In this document: positions 47,861 to 58,480 of the stretch, in pieces
Position numbering within the stretch: position 1 is the stretch's first letter
How the letters are laid out: each line of letters begins with the position of its first letter
NCBI GenBank assembly: GCA_033961575.1
Contig: CM066734.1
Span: 86,140,501-86,204,500, forward strand
Length of the DNA stretch: 64,000 bases
From: Aselliscus stoliczkanus
Lineage: Eukaryota; Chordata; Mammalia; Chiroptera; Hipposideridae
Direction of reading: 5' to 3'
The notes under the pieces: generated by a model
The model's input: only the letters and a program-made list of their open reading frames with translations
The model's database searches: none
What the model was told of the DNA's origin: nothing
Position numbers and translations under genes: made by a program

Positions 47861-48300
47861 AGAAAGTAAAAAGACATGTTACAAACTGGTAAAAATATTT
47901 ACAATATATATATAACCAATAAAATATTTTAATCAAGAATATAAAAAATAAAGATATAATAAAACATTGAATAGAAAAATAAGCAAGAGACATTAATACA
48001 CATTTAAAGAAAAGGAAAACAAACAAAGGAAAAGGAAAGATACTCAACCTCCAAATGATCTAATTTTGAATTTTCCTGATTATAAACTGCTAAAAATCAA
48101 GAAATAGGACATAAACAGGTGCCAGTGGAAATATAAAGCCACAGAAACCCTTACAAATTACTAGAGGGATTGTAGCCCTTTGGAAAATAACTTGGCATTA
48201 TATGTTAAAATTTAATATAGTGTGTGCTTTTTGACCTAGCAGCCATCTCAAAATCATCAAGGAAAAACAAAAAACAAAACAAACAAAATTTTTTTCAAAA

Positions 48301-48819
48301 GATGTAAATTATCAAGAAGCTGATTCAGGAGACCTACAATTTCAGCCTCTTTTATAGGGAATTTTAAGTAGCTAAAAGCATCCTAAAACATAAAAGAAAA
48401 GGCAAACATTTTCTCTGTTTTTATTATTATTTAAAATGACTTTGAAAATTCTGTCAAAATAAGATTCTAAATGGTGTGCTATACATATTAGAAGTAGAAG
48501 GTATATTGTTATTATTCTCAGGCATGATTATCTACAGAGAAATTATTTTTTAAATCATTGGAAATTTCATTTGAAATTATAAACCCATTTAATGGGTAGT
48601 AGTTTTCCAAACAGGTATACAAGAACAGATAGAGTTTCTATGGATCTTTGATAACCAGTAAGAAAATTAAATGGATGTTTAGAAATAAATATAAGAATCA
48701 AATTCCTCCAAAAATGTGTAAATTACAGGAATATAACACAAGAACTTGTTAGAGACACACATGGCATATTTTTTGAGTGGAAAGAACTAGTATTGTAAAG
48801 ATGCTCGTTTTTTCCCCCA
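48301..48819. other. No gene recognised
   Basis: AT-rich, nothing assigned. Confidence 0.4.
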
Positions 48820-49340
48820 ATTTAAAGCAATTCAAATCAGAAACTCAGTATTTTAAAAACCCAATAAGCTTACACTAAATTTATTCTGGAGGAAAACAGT
48901 AAATGGAAATAACCAAGAAAATTTTGAAATATGTAGTTATAGAGAAGGACTTGCCCCTTCACATAGTGAAATATACCATAAATCCATTGACTAATCATGA
49001 AATGGCGATAGCAGTTGATCAATGGAACAGAAATAAAGAATCCAGAAATAGATTCTACTTGTACATGGGAACTTGCCCCCAGTGTTCTGCAAACATTAAT
49101 CATGAGCTCATCTTCAATGGGGGCTGTGTTCCCATAGCGTCGTTAGAGTTTCTGAGCTGTAAATGGGGGATCTGAGATTTAAACTAAGGTCATCTAACTC
49201 TAAAGCCCAAGATGTCACCACCAACATCACCCCCAATAAATATGTGAGACTAGCTAAGAATATTTTACAAAAGAAAGATAATTAAGAAAGATTGGTTTAT
49301 CAGATATCAAAATATATTACATAGCTACAATAAGTAAAAT
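48820..49340 (+). mobile_element. Possible old L1 ORF2 fragments
   Basis: 'cagttgatcaatggaacaga', 'agaatccagaaatagattct' and, later, 'aagaaagattggtttatcag' and 'atatcaaaatatattacata' resemble L1 ORF2. A MIR-like antisense scrap lies between them at 49140-49215. Confidence 0.45.
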
Positions 49341-49459
49341 AATGAGATTCATATGTCAGAATTCCTAGAACAGAAACTGGCACATTTTTAAACACTCAAT
49401 AAATATTTGTTAAATCAATGAATTTACCAGCTTCCCCATCTAGAATTTAGCCCCGAGGA

Positions 49460-49650
49460 CCTAGATCAGTATTTGTCAAACATTTGAGGGTGATCAGAAT
49501 TCAGTTGGGTTGGTTGTTAAAAAGGCACATCTCCTCCCCACTGCTCTTCCCACCCCCAGTAGGCTCATTCTAATGATCAAGGTGAGAAATTTTAATTTTC
49601 AACAAGCCCCCACTGATTTCTGGTACTGATGGTCCCAGAAACACTCCCCC
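49460..49650 (+). mobile_element. MER5-like hAT-Charlie fragment
   Basis: 'gatcagtatttgtcaaacat', 'aaaaaggcacatctcctccc' and 'tttcaacaagcccccactga' follow MER5 order loosely. Confidence 0.45.
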
Positions 49651-50631
49651 CCCCCAAATATTATGCCAGATGGAGAGAACGGGCAATCCAGAGAAAGTGA
49701 ATATCTGGCTGGCTGAGGGGTTTCATTTCCCATTGTAAATATATGTGTTGGCATTCTGGTTTATAAAACAATATCTCATGTGTTTGGTTAGTGTTGAGTA
49801 TCCTCACACAATTGACGAAGTTTAGGGCTCCAACAAATTTAAATATCCAGATCTGAATCTAGACCTTGAGCCTGTTTTGTGAATTGCTAGCTTGGTTTAT
49901 TCTGGTGACACTATCCCTTGCTACATACTTCTTTAGTAACTAGTAGGTGCTCTAGCTGTGTTACTTTCCCTTTCCCTTCTCACTAATAGTCTAGGTAACA
50001 AAATCCATTAGTCACTTTGTCCCATTGTATACATTGGTTTAATCTTAATGGTTTCTTTTCCCTTGCTGGCTGCTTCTTTTCCTCTTAAATAACTAGTTTC
50101 AGAGAAAGCAATTAAACATCGTTTTTCTCCACTCTCTATTCTTTGAACTTGCCTCTTCTAGATTAGAAATTGTAACGATTGAGAAATGATTGCACCATTT
50201 TTCTTACAGCTCTCCTTTCAAAGACACATGACTCTATCTGGCAAAAAATTACACAATTATCTGAACGACGTAGTATAACTCTTACTCAGTATCATTTATG
50301 CTATCTCATTCTCACTCTCCTTCTTTCCAAATGAAAAGTTTATCTCAAGGTATGTGTAACTGGATTTTGACCCATTAATGGATCATGAAACTAGTTTAGT
50401 GGATCTTGATCAACAATTTTTTTTCAAACAAAATAAAATAGATTCAAATAGAAAATATATTGCTAGGGTAAATTTCTGTTTCAACTATATATGTATGAAA
50501 GTATACAAGACTGGGATAGAAAATGTATTTCTTATTTTGAGTCACTGTTAGAAAATGTATAAAAATTTAAGACTTAATAAAGTTAGATGAACTTTGTGAG
50601 CCGCAACAGTCTTTTCTTTTTAAATAATTGT
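49651..50631. other. No gene recognised
   Basis: Mostly unique sequence; a C9 run occurs near 49646-49655. The block around 50365-50440 ('ttttgacccattaatggatc') is probably an old unnamed repeat. Confidence 0.4.
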
Positions 50632-52545
50632 TCTATTTTTTCAATTACAGTTGACATACAATATTGTATTAGTTTCAGGTATACAACATAGTGATTAAAC
50701 ATTTGTATAACTTACAAAGTGATCACCCCAATAAATCAATACCCATCTGACACAATATATAATTATTACAATATTATTGACTATATTCTATGTGCTATAC
50801 TTTACATCCCCATGACTATTTTGTAACTACCAATTTGTACTTCTTAATACCATCCCCTTTTCACACATCCCCCAACCCCTCTCTCAGCTGGCAAGCATCA
50901 AAATGTTTTCTGTATCTATGAGTTTGTTTCTATTTTGTTTGTTTGTTTTGTTCTTTAGATTCCACATAGACATGAGATCATATGACATTTGTCTTTCCCC
51001 TTCAGATTTAACTCCACTCAATACAAAACCCTGTAGGTACATCCATGTTGTTGCAGAAAGATTCCATTATTTTTTATGGCTGAGTAATATTCCATTGTAC
51101 TTGTATATATGTATCACTGCTTTTTCATCCATTCATCTATTGATGGACACCCAGGCTGCCTCCATATCTTGGCCATTGTAAACAATGCTGCAATGAACAT
51201 ATAGATATGCATGTTCCTTCGAATCAGTGTTTTGGGTTTCATCGGAGAAATACCCAGAAGTGGGATTACTGGGTCCTTCTTTATCTCTTGGTATAACCTT
51301 TGTTTTAAAGTCTATTTTGCCTGGTATATGTATTGCTGTCCCAGCTTTTTTTTTTTTTTTTACATTTCCATTTTCATGAAATATCTTTTTTCCTTCCCTT
51401 TACTTTCATCCTGTGTGTGTTTTTTGATCTCAAGTGAGTCTCTTGTTTGCAACATATGTAAGGGTCTTGCTTTCTTATGCATTCAGCCACACAGTCTTTC
51501 GATTGGAGCATTTAATTCATTTATATTGAAAGTAATTATTGATATACATGCAGTTATTGTCATTTTATTATTCATATTTTTTAGGTTTCTTGTTTTTTCT
51601 TCTTTTTCTTAAAATACTCCCTTTAAGATTTCTTGTAATACTGGTTTGGTGTTGATGAACTCCTTTAGTTTTTTCTTGTCTGGGAAGCTCTTTATCTGTC
51701 ATTTGATTCTAAATGGTAGCTTTGCTGGATAAAGTAATCTTGGTTGTAGGTCCTTACTTTTTTTTTTTTTTTAATAGACTACGGTCTCCTTTGCCCTAGA
51801 GTGTCAATGTGGGCTCAATCTGATTTTATTTTTATTTTATTTTTTAAGATTTTATTGAGGAATTGGGGGAGGGGAACAGCTTTGGAGAACCAGGAAAGGG
51901 GAACAGACAAGTTACGCTGTCCCTTTGTTCCTCAGTCCAGCTGCGGAGGACTTTCCTTCTCTGGCCGATGTTGGCATCGTCACTGCACTCCTCCCAGATG
52001 AGGCAGATCGGTCGCCGGCCTCTGGGTGGTCGCTTACCGTGGCTATTGGCAGCACACGTTGGCTGCCAACCGCTCACACTGGCTGCTGGCCACTCACTGT
52101 AGCCTATGGCAGCCCACTGCAGCAGGGGCTGCAGCCTACACCGTTGCCCAGACTCGCACAGCCCAGCTCCAGGTGGAGCTTTTGTTAGCTGTAAAAGGGC
52201 AGTGTCACCGGCCCCCATATGTGGGACCCGAACCGGGGCCGCTGGCATCCCAAAACCAGCTCTTAACGAATGCGCCTCTCAGCCAGCCCAGGTCCTTACT
52301 TTTTATCACTTTGAATATTTCCTGCCAATTCCTTCTGGCCTGCAAAGTTTCTGTTGAGAAATCAGCTGACATTCTTATGAAAGCTCTCTTCTAGGTAACA
52401 GTACTTTTCTCTTGCTGCGTTTAAGATTCTGTATTTGTGTTTAACCTTTGGCATTTTAATTATGATGTGTCTTAGTGTGGGTCTGTTTGAGTTCATCTTT
52501 TTGGGACTCTGCATTTCCTGGGCTTGTATGTCTATTTCCTTCACC
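50632..52545 (-). mobile_element. L1 with internal deletion, antisense, split by a composite SINE
   Basis: Reading leftwards on the minus strand. 52290-52545 plus 51600-51762 come from the region around the first ORF ('gatgaactcctttagttttt', 'agaaatcagctgacattctt'). 51300-51600 is the start of ORF2 ('gattggagcatttaattcat'). 50632-51290 is the ORF2 end and 3' UTR ('caacaatgctgcaatgaaca'-like, 'ctgggtccttctttatctct'). As in the 35-kb copy, reverse transcriptase is gone, but the join is elsewhere, near 51275-51290. A composite SINE entered at 51763-52289 and duplicated AGGTCCTTACTTTTT. Confidence 0.75.
51763..52289 (-). mobile_element. Composite SINE with 3' transduced segment
   Basis: The same composite as at 32.2 kb, on the minus strand: type A head at 52195-52289, GC-rich middle, tail ending CAATAAAATCTTAAAAAATA. 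After its own A-rich tail (51824-51845 on the plus strand as T-rich sequence) comes a 51-bp non-SINE segment (51773-51823) and then a second A tail (51763-51772). The 15-bp target duplication AGGTCCTTACTTTTT lies at 51748-51762 and 52290-52304, outside the extra segment. So the 51 bp arrived with the SINE, most simply by read-through of the first tail in the source copy. A 134-codon sense frame (51844-52248) shares the ending CLFPFP..SP.LFPS.NS.IKS with the 32-kb copy; no domain is visible. Confidence 0.88.
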
Positions 52546-53434
52546 AGGTTTTATTGGCATAAACCAGTGAGAGGAAAGTTACAGATAAAGATAAGGCCAC
52601 TTCTCCTACATACATACGAATATTTTTCCTGCCTTTCCTTAGAGATGAATCTACATAATCTTTTACATCTTTAAAAGTTATTAGATTTCAGATATGAAGA
52701 AGTTATTTGCTACTTTTTAATAATTCAGTGGGAGAGTGGAACATCAAGTTCAGGCAAGTGTCCAGAGAGATATTGCAATGCTTTTTCTAGGATTATCTGT
52801 TGGTTTAGCTGCTTGCATTTATGCAAAAATTTGGGGATACAAGTAGAAGTAGGGCTAATTCCCATAGGAAATGAATGTTAACTGTTTATATGATATTTTT
52901 CCTTCTGCTGTGAGAGTGGGGCTTTCCAGAGTCCAGTCAAAGGTGATTTGATTGAGGGATCCTCTGAAGGGAACACAATAAACTGTTGTTCCGAGGGAAT
53001 TGACCCCAGTTCACCCCAACTAACTTGTGATCACCCTGTAATGCTTGAAACGCAGCAAAAATCCCGGAGCCTGTCCTCTTGTTCTATGCACTCATCCACC
53101 CATTGCGTGCAAGAAAAAGCTAGATCCTTCTCTGTCTGGTAAATGATTTTCTTGAATTATGCAACAGGCTGAAAGTTTATCTAGTGGGTTATCTGTTCAC
53201 CTGGTCTAGTGGAACTATTTACTAGCTGACAAGTAATTGCAGGCATATATGATCACACTTTCTGGCCATCAAATTGCTATGTGTTTGAAAATGAAAAAAA
53301 CGATAAGTATTACATGGATCTGAGCTCATTTTTTTCTTTTGATCTGCCCTGTAACCTGTCATAGGAGAATTTCTTTATCAGGGACAAATGAACTTTTAGA
53401 TTCCAACAAGTATGACAGAATGTAACATCTTCAC
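52546..53434. other. No gene recognised
   Basis: Unique-looking; nothing assigned. Confidence 0.45.
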
Positions 53435-53560
53435 CAATGAATTGATTCAATTTTTCAATAAATATTCATTGATTTTTTACCAGGTACTTTTCTAGACGAC
53501 AGTGAATATGACACAATCCCTGTCCTTATGAATGTGCTTCCAACAATTCATATGTCCTAA
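53435..53560 (-). mobile_element. L2 LINE 3' end, antisense
   Basis: 'ttcaataaatattcattgat', 'ccaggtacttttctagacga' and 'acaatccctgtccttatgaa' are the reverse complement of the L2 terminus. Confidence 0.55.
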
Positions 53561-54113
53561 GAATGATAATAAACTTTTTGTGCTTTTCTTCATGCTTTGA
53601 GATATAACTCAGAGTTCAATAACTTTATTTTCATTCCTTTCCACAAACTCTATTTCGTTACCCTCTAATCCTTGACAGAGAGGGCAGAATCTTAAATTGA
53701 GGCAGATTTATAGGGCATGGCTCCTCAGCCCATGAGTTCTCTCTGTGCAGGGGAATTTAGGAAGGGATTGATCCTGAGAGGAGTAAGGAGATCAGGTCCT
53801 ACAGGAGACTTTTTTCCAAAGAAAATTAAACTTATTGAATCATGCTTGCTGCCTTATACTCAAGAGGAAGCACTATTTAGGTACCTCCTTTGAATTGTCC
53901 TCTGAATTTAAAGCTGAATTTAGTTTATCCCTTTTGATCCAGAAACATCAATTTTGCCTCATCATTTCCATCCCAGTACCCACAGCTGGAGGTATTTGGG
54001 CTGGGGCCAAAATGGACCTTTAGCATACCTCACATTTGACACTCTTTTGTCCATGCCTGGACCACCCTGTGTTAACATGAGACAGCTTGATCCTTGAGCT
54101 AAGTCCAGAAATC
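53561..54113. other. No gene recognised
   Basis: Unique-looking; nothing assigned. Confidence 0.45.
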
Positions 54114-54115
54114 TA

Positions 54116-54197
54116 TTGGGTCGTTGGAAAAGTCATGACACATTTTTGCAATGAAAAACATTGAAAAAAATTCGTCATGACTTTTCCGACGACCCAA
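54116..54197. mobile_element. 82-bp mariner-like MITE (hairpin)
   Basis: Termini are TTGGGTCGTTGGAAAAGTCA on the left and, as reverse complement, TTGGGTCGTCGGAAAAGTCA on the right. The element is flanked by TA on both sides (54114-54115 and 54198-54199), the target duplication of Tc1/mariner elements. The inverted arms extend to about 38 nt each with few mismatches, leaving a loop of only about five bases. It has no coding capacity and would have been moved by a transposase from a full-length relative. In size and form it resembles MADE1 of primates, which is a different sequence. Confidence 0.88.
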
Positions 54198-54199
54198 TA

Positions 54200-55257
54200 G
54201 TACAGACCTCAGAGATCCCTGAGGCATAGTGTAAATGAATCTGTGTTTCTGAAGTACAGGTGCATGAAATAGAGCATAAGAGACTGGAATTTAACAAGAG
54301 TTAGCCAAGAAAAGCAATTTATCTTGGAAAAGTGAAGAGAAATAGATGAGTTAGAGATATATAAACAAATATGTATTAAATTAAATTGTATAATATAAAA
54401 TTATATATAGACTCTCTTACCACACTGCTAAGTATAAAATTCTTTGGGATAAAGGAGAGAAAGAGGAATATCACCATGACTACGTATTGATCTACATCTG
54501 TCCAGAACATCAGGTTTTCCTTGAAGGGAGATGGTGAGTGAAATGTCCAAATGCACCTGTATCACAGTGATACACACTTTGTATGCACCTATTCAGGATA
54601 CTGAGATGCACAAGCAAAACCTCTAAAACTGAAATCCGGTTTCAAATAACATTCAAACAACTTTTATCAGAGTTATCTTTGAAATGTTCAACCTTTCCAA
54701 ACTCACTCCATTAGAATAAAGAAGGGAGTAGAAAGTCAAGCCACAGCCTCAAAGATAAGATACCATGTCATTCTCTTAAAAGCTGGGCATAAGAAATAGT
54801 CCAAATACAAGATCTAAGAATTGATGACCTGTATTGGTTCATTGTTCCCAAACGATAGCACACTCAGTCTTTGAAATGTACATAATACCTTTGTTTTTAC
54901 AGACAATATTTCAGATCCAGACTAAAGTGGTAGGTCTGTTTTCATGCCAGTCTTCTCAGTACAAACAGTTTTGGTAAAACAAGAAATGTTGAACGGGAAT
55001 TGTTTTGGGGAATCTCTTTCCATTGATATCTTTTAGCCAGTGAAATCTCATGAAATTTTCTGAACTACAGTGATTCTCAGCTTTGTCAATGTGTATTCGT
55101 TAACACTCTCTATTCCCTTTTGTTAGCTGGCAACAAGCTTGTTAGGAAATTTACCTTCACTTTCATCTGTGTTTAAAACCGACATTATATGTTGGTATGG
55201 CCTAATTGCTGTACATTCAGAGCAATGCTTTTGTTCAGCAGTAGTGTGATGTGGGGA
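54200..55257. other. No gene recognised
   Basis: AT-rich unique-looking sequence; nothing assigned. Confidence 0.45.
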
Positions 55258-56370
55258 ACTATTCACTCATTCACGATATACCTGAGGAGCTCCTACCAAG
55301 TGCATGTCTGGGATATAAAATAGAAAACAGATGGACAGGCCTGCTGGTTTAACGGAGCTTGCAGTCCACTGATGGGAGAAAGAAGATAAATGATAACCAA
55401 CAAATTAAACCATCTGATTGCAATAAAAGCTATGCAGAGCATAGAATGACTAGAGCACTGAACGACTGGGTGAGTACTTTTGACTCAGGGAAGTCTTTTT
55501 GGGGTAAATAATATTTGAGCAAATACATACATGACAAGAAGGACTCAAACATGCAAAAATTCCAGAAAAAGGGAACAGCAAAAACACTTTAATTGAAAAA
55601 ACAAAGGGCCAGCCGAGTGGCTTAGTTGGTTAAGAGTTAGCTTAAGAGCATGAGCTCTGAGCAACAGCGCTGCCAGTTTGATTCCCACATGCGCCAGTGA
55701 GCTGAGCCCCAGCTGAGCTGCTGCTGAGCTACCAACAGGTGGCAGGATGGCTCAGGTGGTGAGAGCACATGCTCCTAACAACGAGTCTGCCTGTTCGATG
55801 GTGGGCTACTCCCATCCTCAAGTAAGACTAACTTGGCACCTTGAGCTGAGCTGCCACCCAGATGGCTGAGTGGATAGAGCATGAGCTCTTAACAACAAGG
55901 CTGCTGGTTCAATTCCCTCATGGGATGGTTGCTACACCCACTCACAACTAAGATTGAACACAGCACCTTGAACTTAGAGGCCACAAGCTGTCGACGGGAA
56001 GCCAGATGGCGACTGGCGCCCTCCACAACTGAGACTGAAAAACAACAGCTTGGATGGTCCCCCTCCCCAATTACCCAACACTGTTCCCCTCCCTCAATTC
56101 CCCAATTTAAAAAAGAAAGAAAAACAGATTTTGTGTAGCCAATTTTTAAATAAATGAATACATAAAATTATAAACAACCACAAGCAAATGCTGCTGTTCC
56201 TGGAGCAGGGTGATAAAGGGGAAATGAGAGGTAAGAGCAGGAAGGGCCACGTTGTGGAGGCCAGGCCTCGCGGCCATCATGAAGAGTCTGGATTATAGTC
56301 TAAGTGCAGTGGGAAGCCACTGGAGCAATTTAAACAGGGAGAGACCTGGTGGGATTTACTGTTGTGTAAC
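55258..56370 (-). mobile_element. L2 LINE, antisense, split by a long SINE
   Basis: The reverse complement of the L2 terminus and UTR at 55258-55600 ('aacggagcttgcagtccact') continues beyond the SINE at about 56170-56370 ('gatgaagagtctggattata'-like, 'gggaagccactggagcaatt'). The SINE therefore inserted into an existing L2. Confidence 0.6.
55605..56127 (+). mobile_element. Type B (Rhin-1-like) SINE, long form with three tRNA-like units
   Basis: Unit 1 (55605-55690) has CGAGTGGCTTAGTTGGTTAA and B box CAGTTTGATTCCC. Unit 2 (about 55741-55805) has GGCAGGATGGCTCAGGTGGT and CCTGTTCGATGG. Unit 3 (about 55857-55925) has GATGGCTGAGTGGATAGAGC and CTGGTTCAATTCCC. A non-tRNA body follows ('caactaagattgaacacagc', 'gccctccacaactgagactg') and then the pyrimidine-rich tail with CCTCAATTCCCCAATTTAAA. 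Target duplications are not clear. The three tRNA-like units make it longer than the 58-kb copy. Confidence 0.85.
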
Positions 56371-58064
56371 TGCCTAAGGAAAAGCTATCATTTGTAAGGG
56401 AAAGAAATAGCTCTCTGCCACAAAATCTCAACCTCTATAACAAAACAAATAAACTAGCTCTTTTATTATTACAATTTTCTTTAAAGCATCTTCCAGCATA
56501 CCTATACACACAAATATAAACAAATGATATACCCATTCATAGTCGTTCATTCTATTCATCAAGGACAAATATAAGTGGTGAACAGTTTTTTCAAAAGCTT
56601 AGTATTTCATTCCTATGTAAGGAGTTCAAATTACATGACTCTGAATCTCTCTTAACACCTTCACTATTTCATATTTTAAAAGGTGACTGATCTATCTGAG
56701 TGGTCAATGTGGAGGGCTAAGTGGGGAGGGCTACCAGCTCCCTGACAGTTCTCACGAGAAGGAATCTGCTCTGGGAGGGGAGGGATTCTGCTCTGTGCCT
56801 CCACAGCAAATGGACCATGTAGACTGGCCCCAGGCATGTGGCCCCTCTCCGCCATCGTTGCTGAGACTGGTCAATGAGTCTGCCTACATGGGAGTTCAAC
56901 ACTAGCGAATCCCCGTGGTCAACAAACATGAAGCCCCATTCTCCAATTTCACCTCTAGTAGGAAATTTTAAAAATGATATTTTGACTTCCATGTCTGCTA
57001 TTTCTCAGTCTGTTTGGAAACAAGATAGGGAAAATAAGATGCCATTTTCATGGTGGAAGCAGTGCTTAGAGACCCCAATTTCAGATGCATACTAAGAACA
57101 TAGCACCCTCTTGGGTTCTAGCAAAGATACAGAGGAAAAAGTACACCAGCTAAACTGAGGAAATTTACAATCCTTTATGCTATTATCTTGCTGACAAGAA
57201 AAGCAGCTTCTTGGACAGAATAGAAAAACCTAAACTTCAGATTAAAAAAACAACAGAATTGCCTAGTTTGGAGATCCCCAAGCCTCTGCCACTTACTTTA
57301 TTTACACAGAACTGGACAACCATACATCATAGAAACAGAGGTAAGGACAATGGAAAAAAGGTTCACCTTTTGCCCTCAGTTTTCTTATCTGTTCATTGAC
57401 TTTTATTGTCTTCTAAATATTGATCTGTAAGCTTTGGCTCTGAACACTGCCTTCATCTCAGTTATTTTCAACTCTGTATTTTCCAGTCTCGTGCTCTCTT
57501 CTACACCAGACAGTGGGAGAGGGATGCTTATCCTGGCTCCTTTTCTCAAAATTCTCATGTTCTCCGTGTGAACATAATACATTGCTGAAGCTCTATTGCT
57601 TAACATATGGAGGCTGGTCATGTGACATTTCAAAGATTGCTTCAACTCTCAATCCAAACAGTAGAAGCCGTCCTGTGGAGCTCCCTGCCCCTGCCTAATG
57701 CTCTTAGAAAAGGTGAGAAGTAAACAGGTGAATTCAAACATGTGTCTGAGAGAAAGACTCTAGACACAATGGAGACTTATATGGTAGAGACTATTAATGT
57801 AGATCTATTAATCTTCACTATAGGAAACACAGTTCTGAATTAATTACTGGGTATGATATCTGAATAAACTAAATATCAAACTATGCTTGATTCCTTTTTA
57901 AAAAATAAATCAATCTGTGGAGAGAATAAAACAAAAAACAAAACTATGCTTGATTTGCCCCCATATATTTTAAACTATTTTTTTACTTTTTTCAAATGAA
58001 ATGAAGAACCACTTAATTGAATTTCAGAATTAGAATAAGGCAAATATATACATTAAAGAATTAT
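56371..58064. other. No gene recognised
   Basis: About 1.7 kb without assigned features. The stretch 56717-57095 is GC-richer with overlapping open frames on both strands; no domain. Confidence 0.45.
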
Positions 58065-58480
58065 AGGACCGGCAGAGTGGCTCAGTTGATTAAGAGTGTA
58101 AGCTCTGAGCAACACGGTTGTCGGTTTGATACCCACATGGGCCAGTAAGCTGCGCCCAAGCTGAGCTACTGCTGAGCTGCCAACAGGTGGCAGGATGGCT
58201 CAGCTGGTGAGAACACGTGCTACTAACAACAAGGTTGCTGGTTCAACTCCCAAATGGGATGGAGGGCTGTGCCCACTCGCAACTAAGATTGAACACGGCA
58301 CCTTGAGTTGAGCAGCCACTAGCTGTCGATGGGCAGCCAGATGGTGACTAGACTTGGAGCTGAGCTAGCTGCGCCCTCCACAACTAAGACTGAAGGACAA
58401 CAACTTGGCTGTTCCCTTTCACCAATTCCCCCCAACACTGTTCTTCTCCAATTCCCCAATAAAATCTTAAAAAAAAAAGT
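58065..58480 (+). mobile_element. Type B (Rhin-1-like) SINE, long form with two tRNA-like units
   Basis: Unit 1 GGACCGGCAGAGTGGCTCAG to CGGTTTGATACCC; unit 2 from about 58187 (GGCAGGATGGCTCAGCTGGT) to CTGGTTCAACTCCC. Then the body ('gcccactcgcaactaagatt', 'gcgccctccacaactaagac') and the tail ending CCAATTCCCCAATAAAATCT with an A tail. This is the copy closest to my memory of Rhin-1. Target duplications are not clear. Confidence 0.87.

Larger units (their letters stand above)
46990..48300 (+). mobile_element. Old L1 ORF2 3' fragment with two SINE insertions
   Basis: Decayed sense L1: 'aagatgccatttacccgtaa', 'ttcaatgaattccaatcaaa', 'agacagtacaatattggctc' and, near the end, 'gccctttggaaaataacttg' and 'gacctagcagccatctcaaa' follow the order of the C-terminal half of L1 ORF2. 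Stops and indels are abundant. A tiny type B SINE remnant (47344-47366) and a type A SINE (47761-47860) inserted later. Confidence 0.6.

Noticed and set aside
51844..52248. 134-codon frame in the composite SINE as a gene
   Set aside because: It lies wholly within the retroposon and starts and ends with it; treated as part of the SINE.
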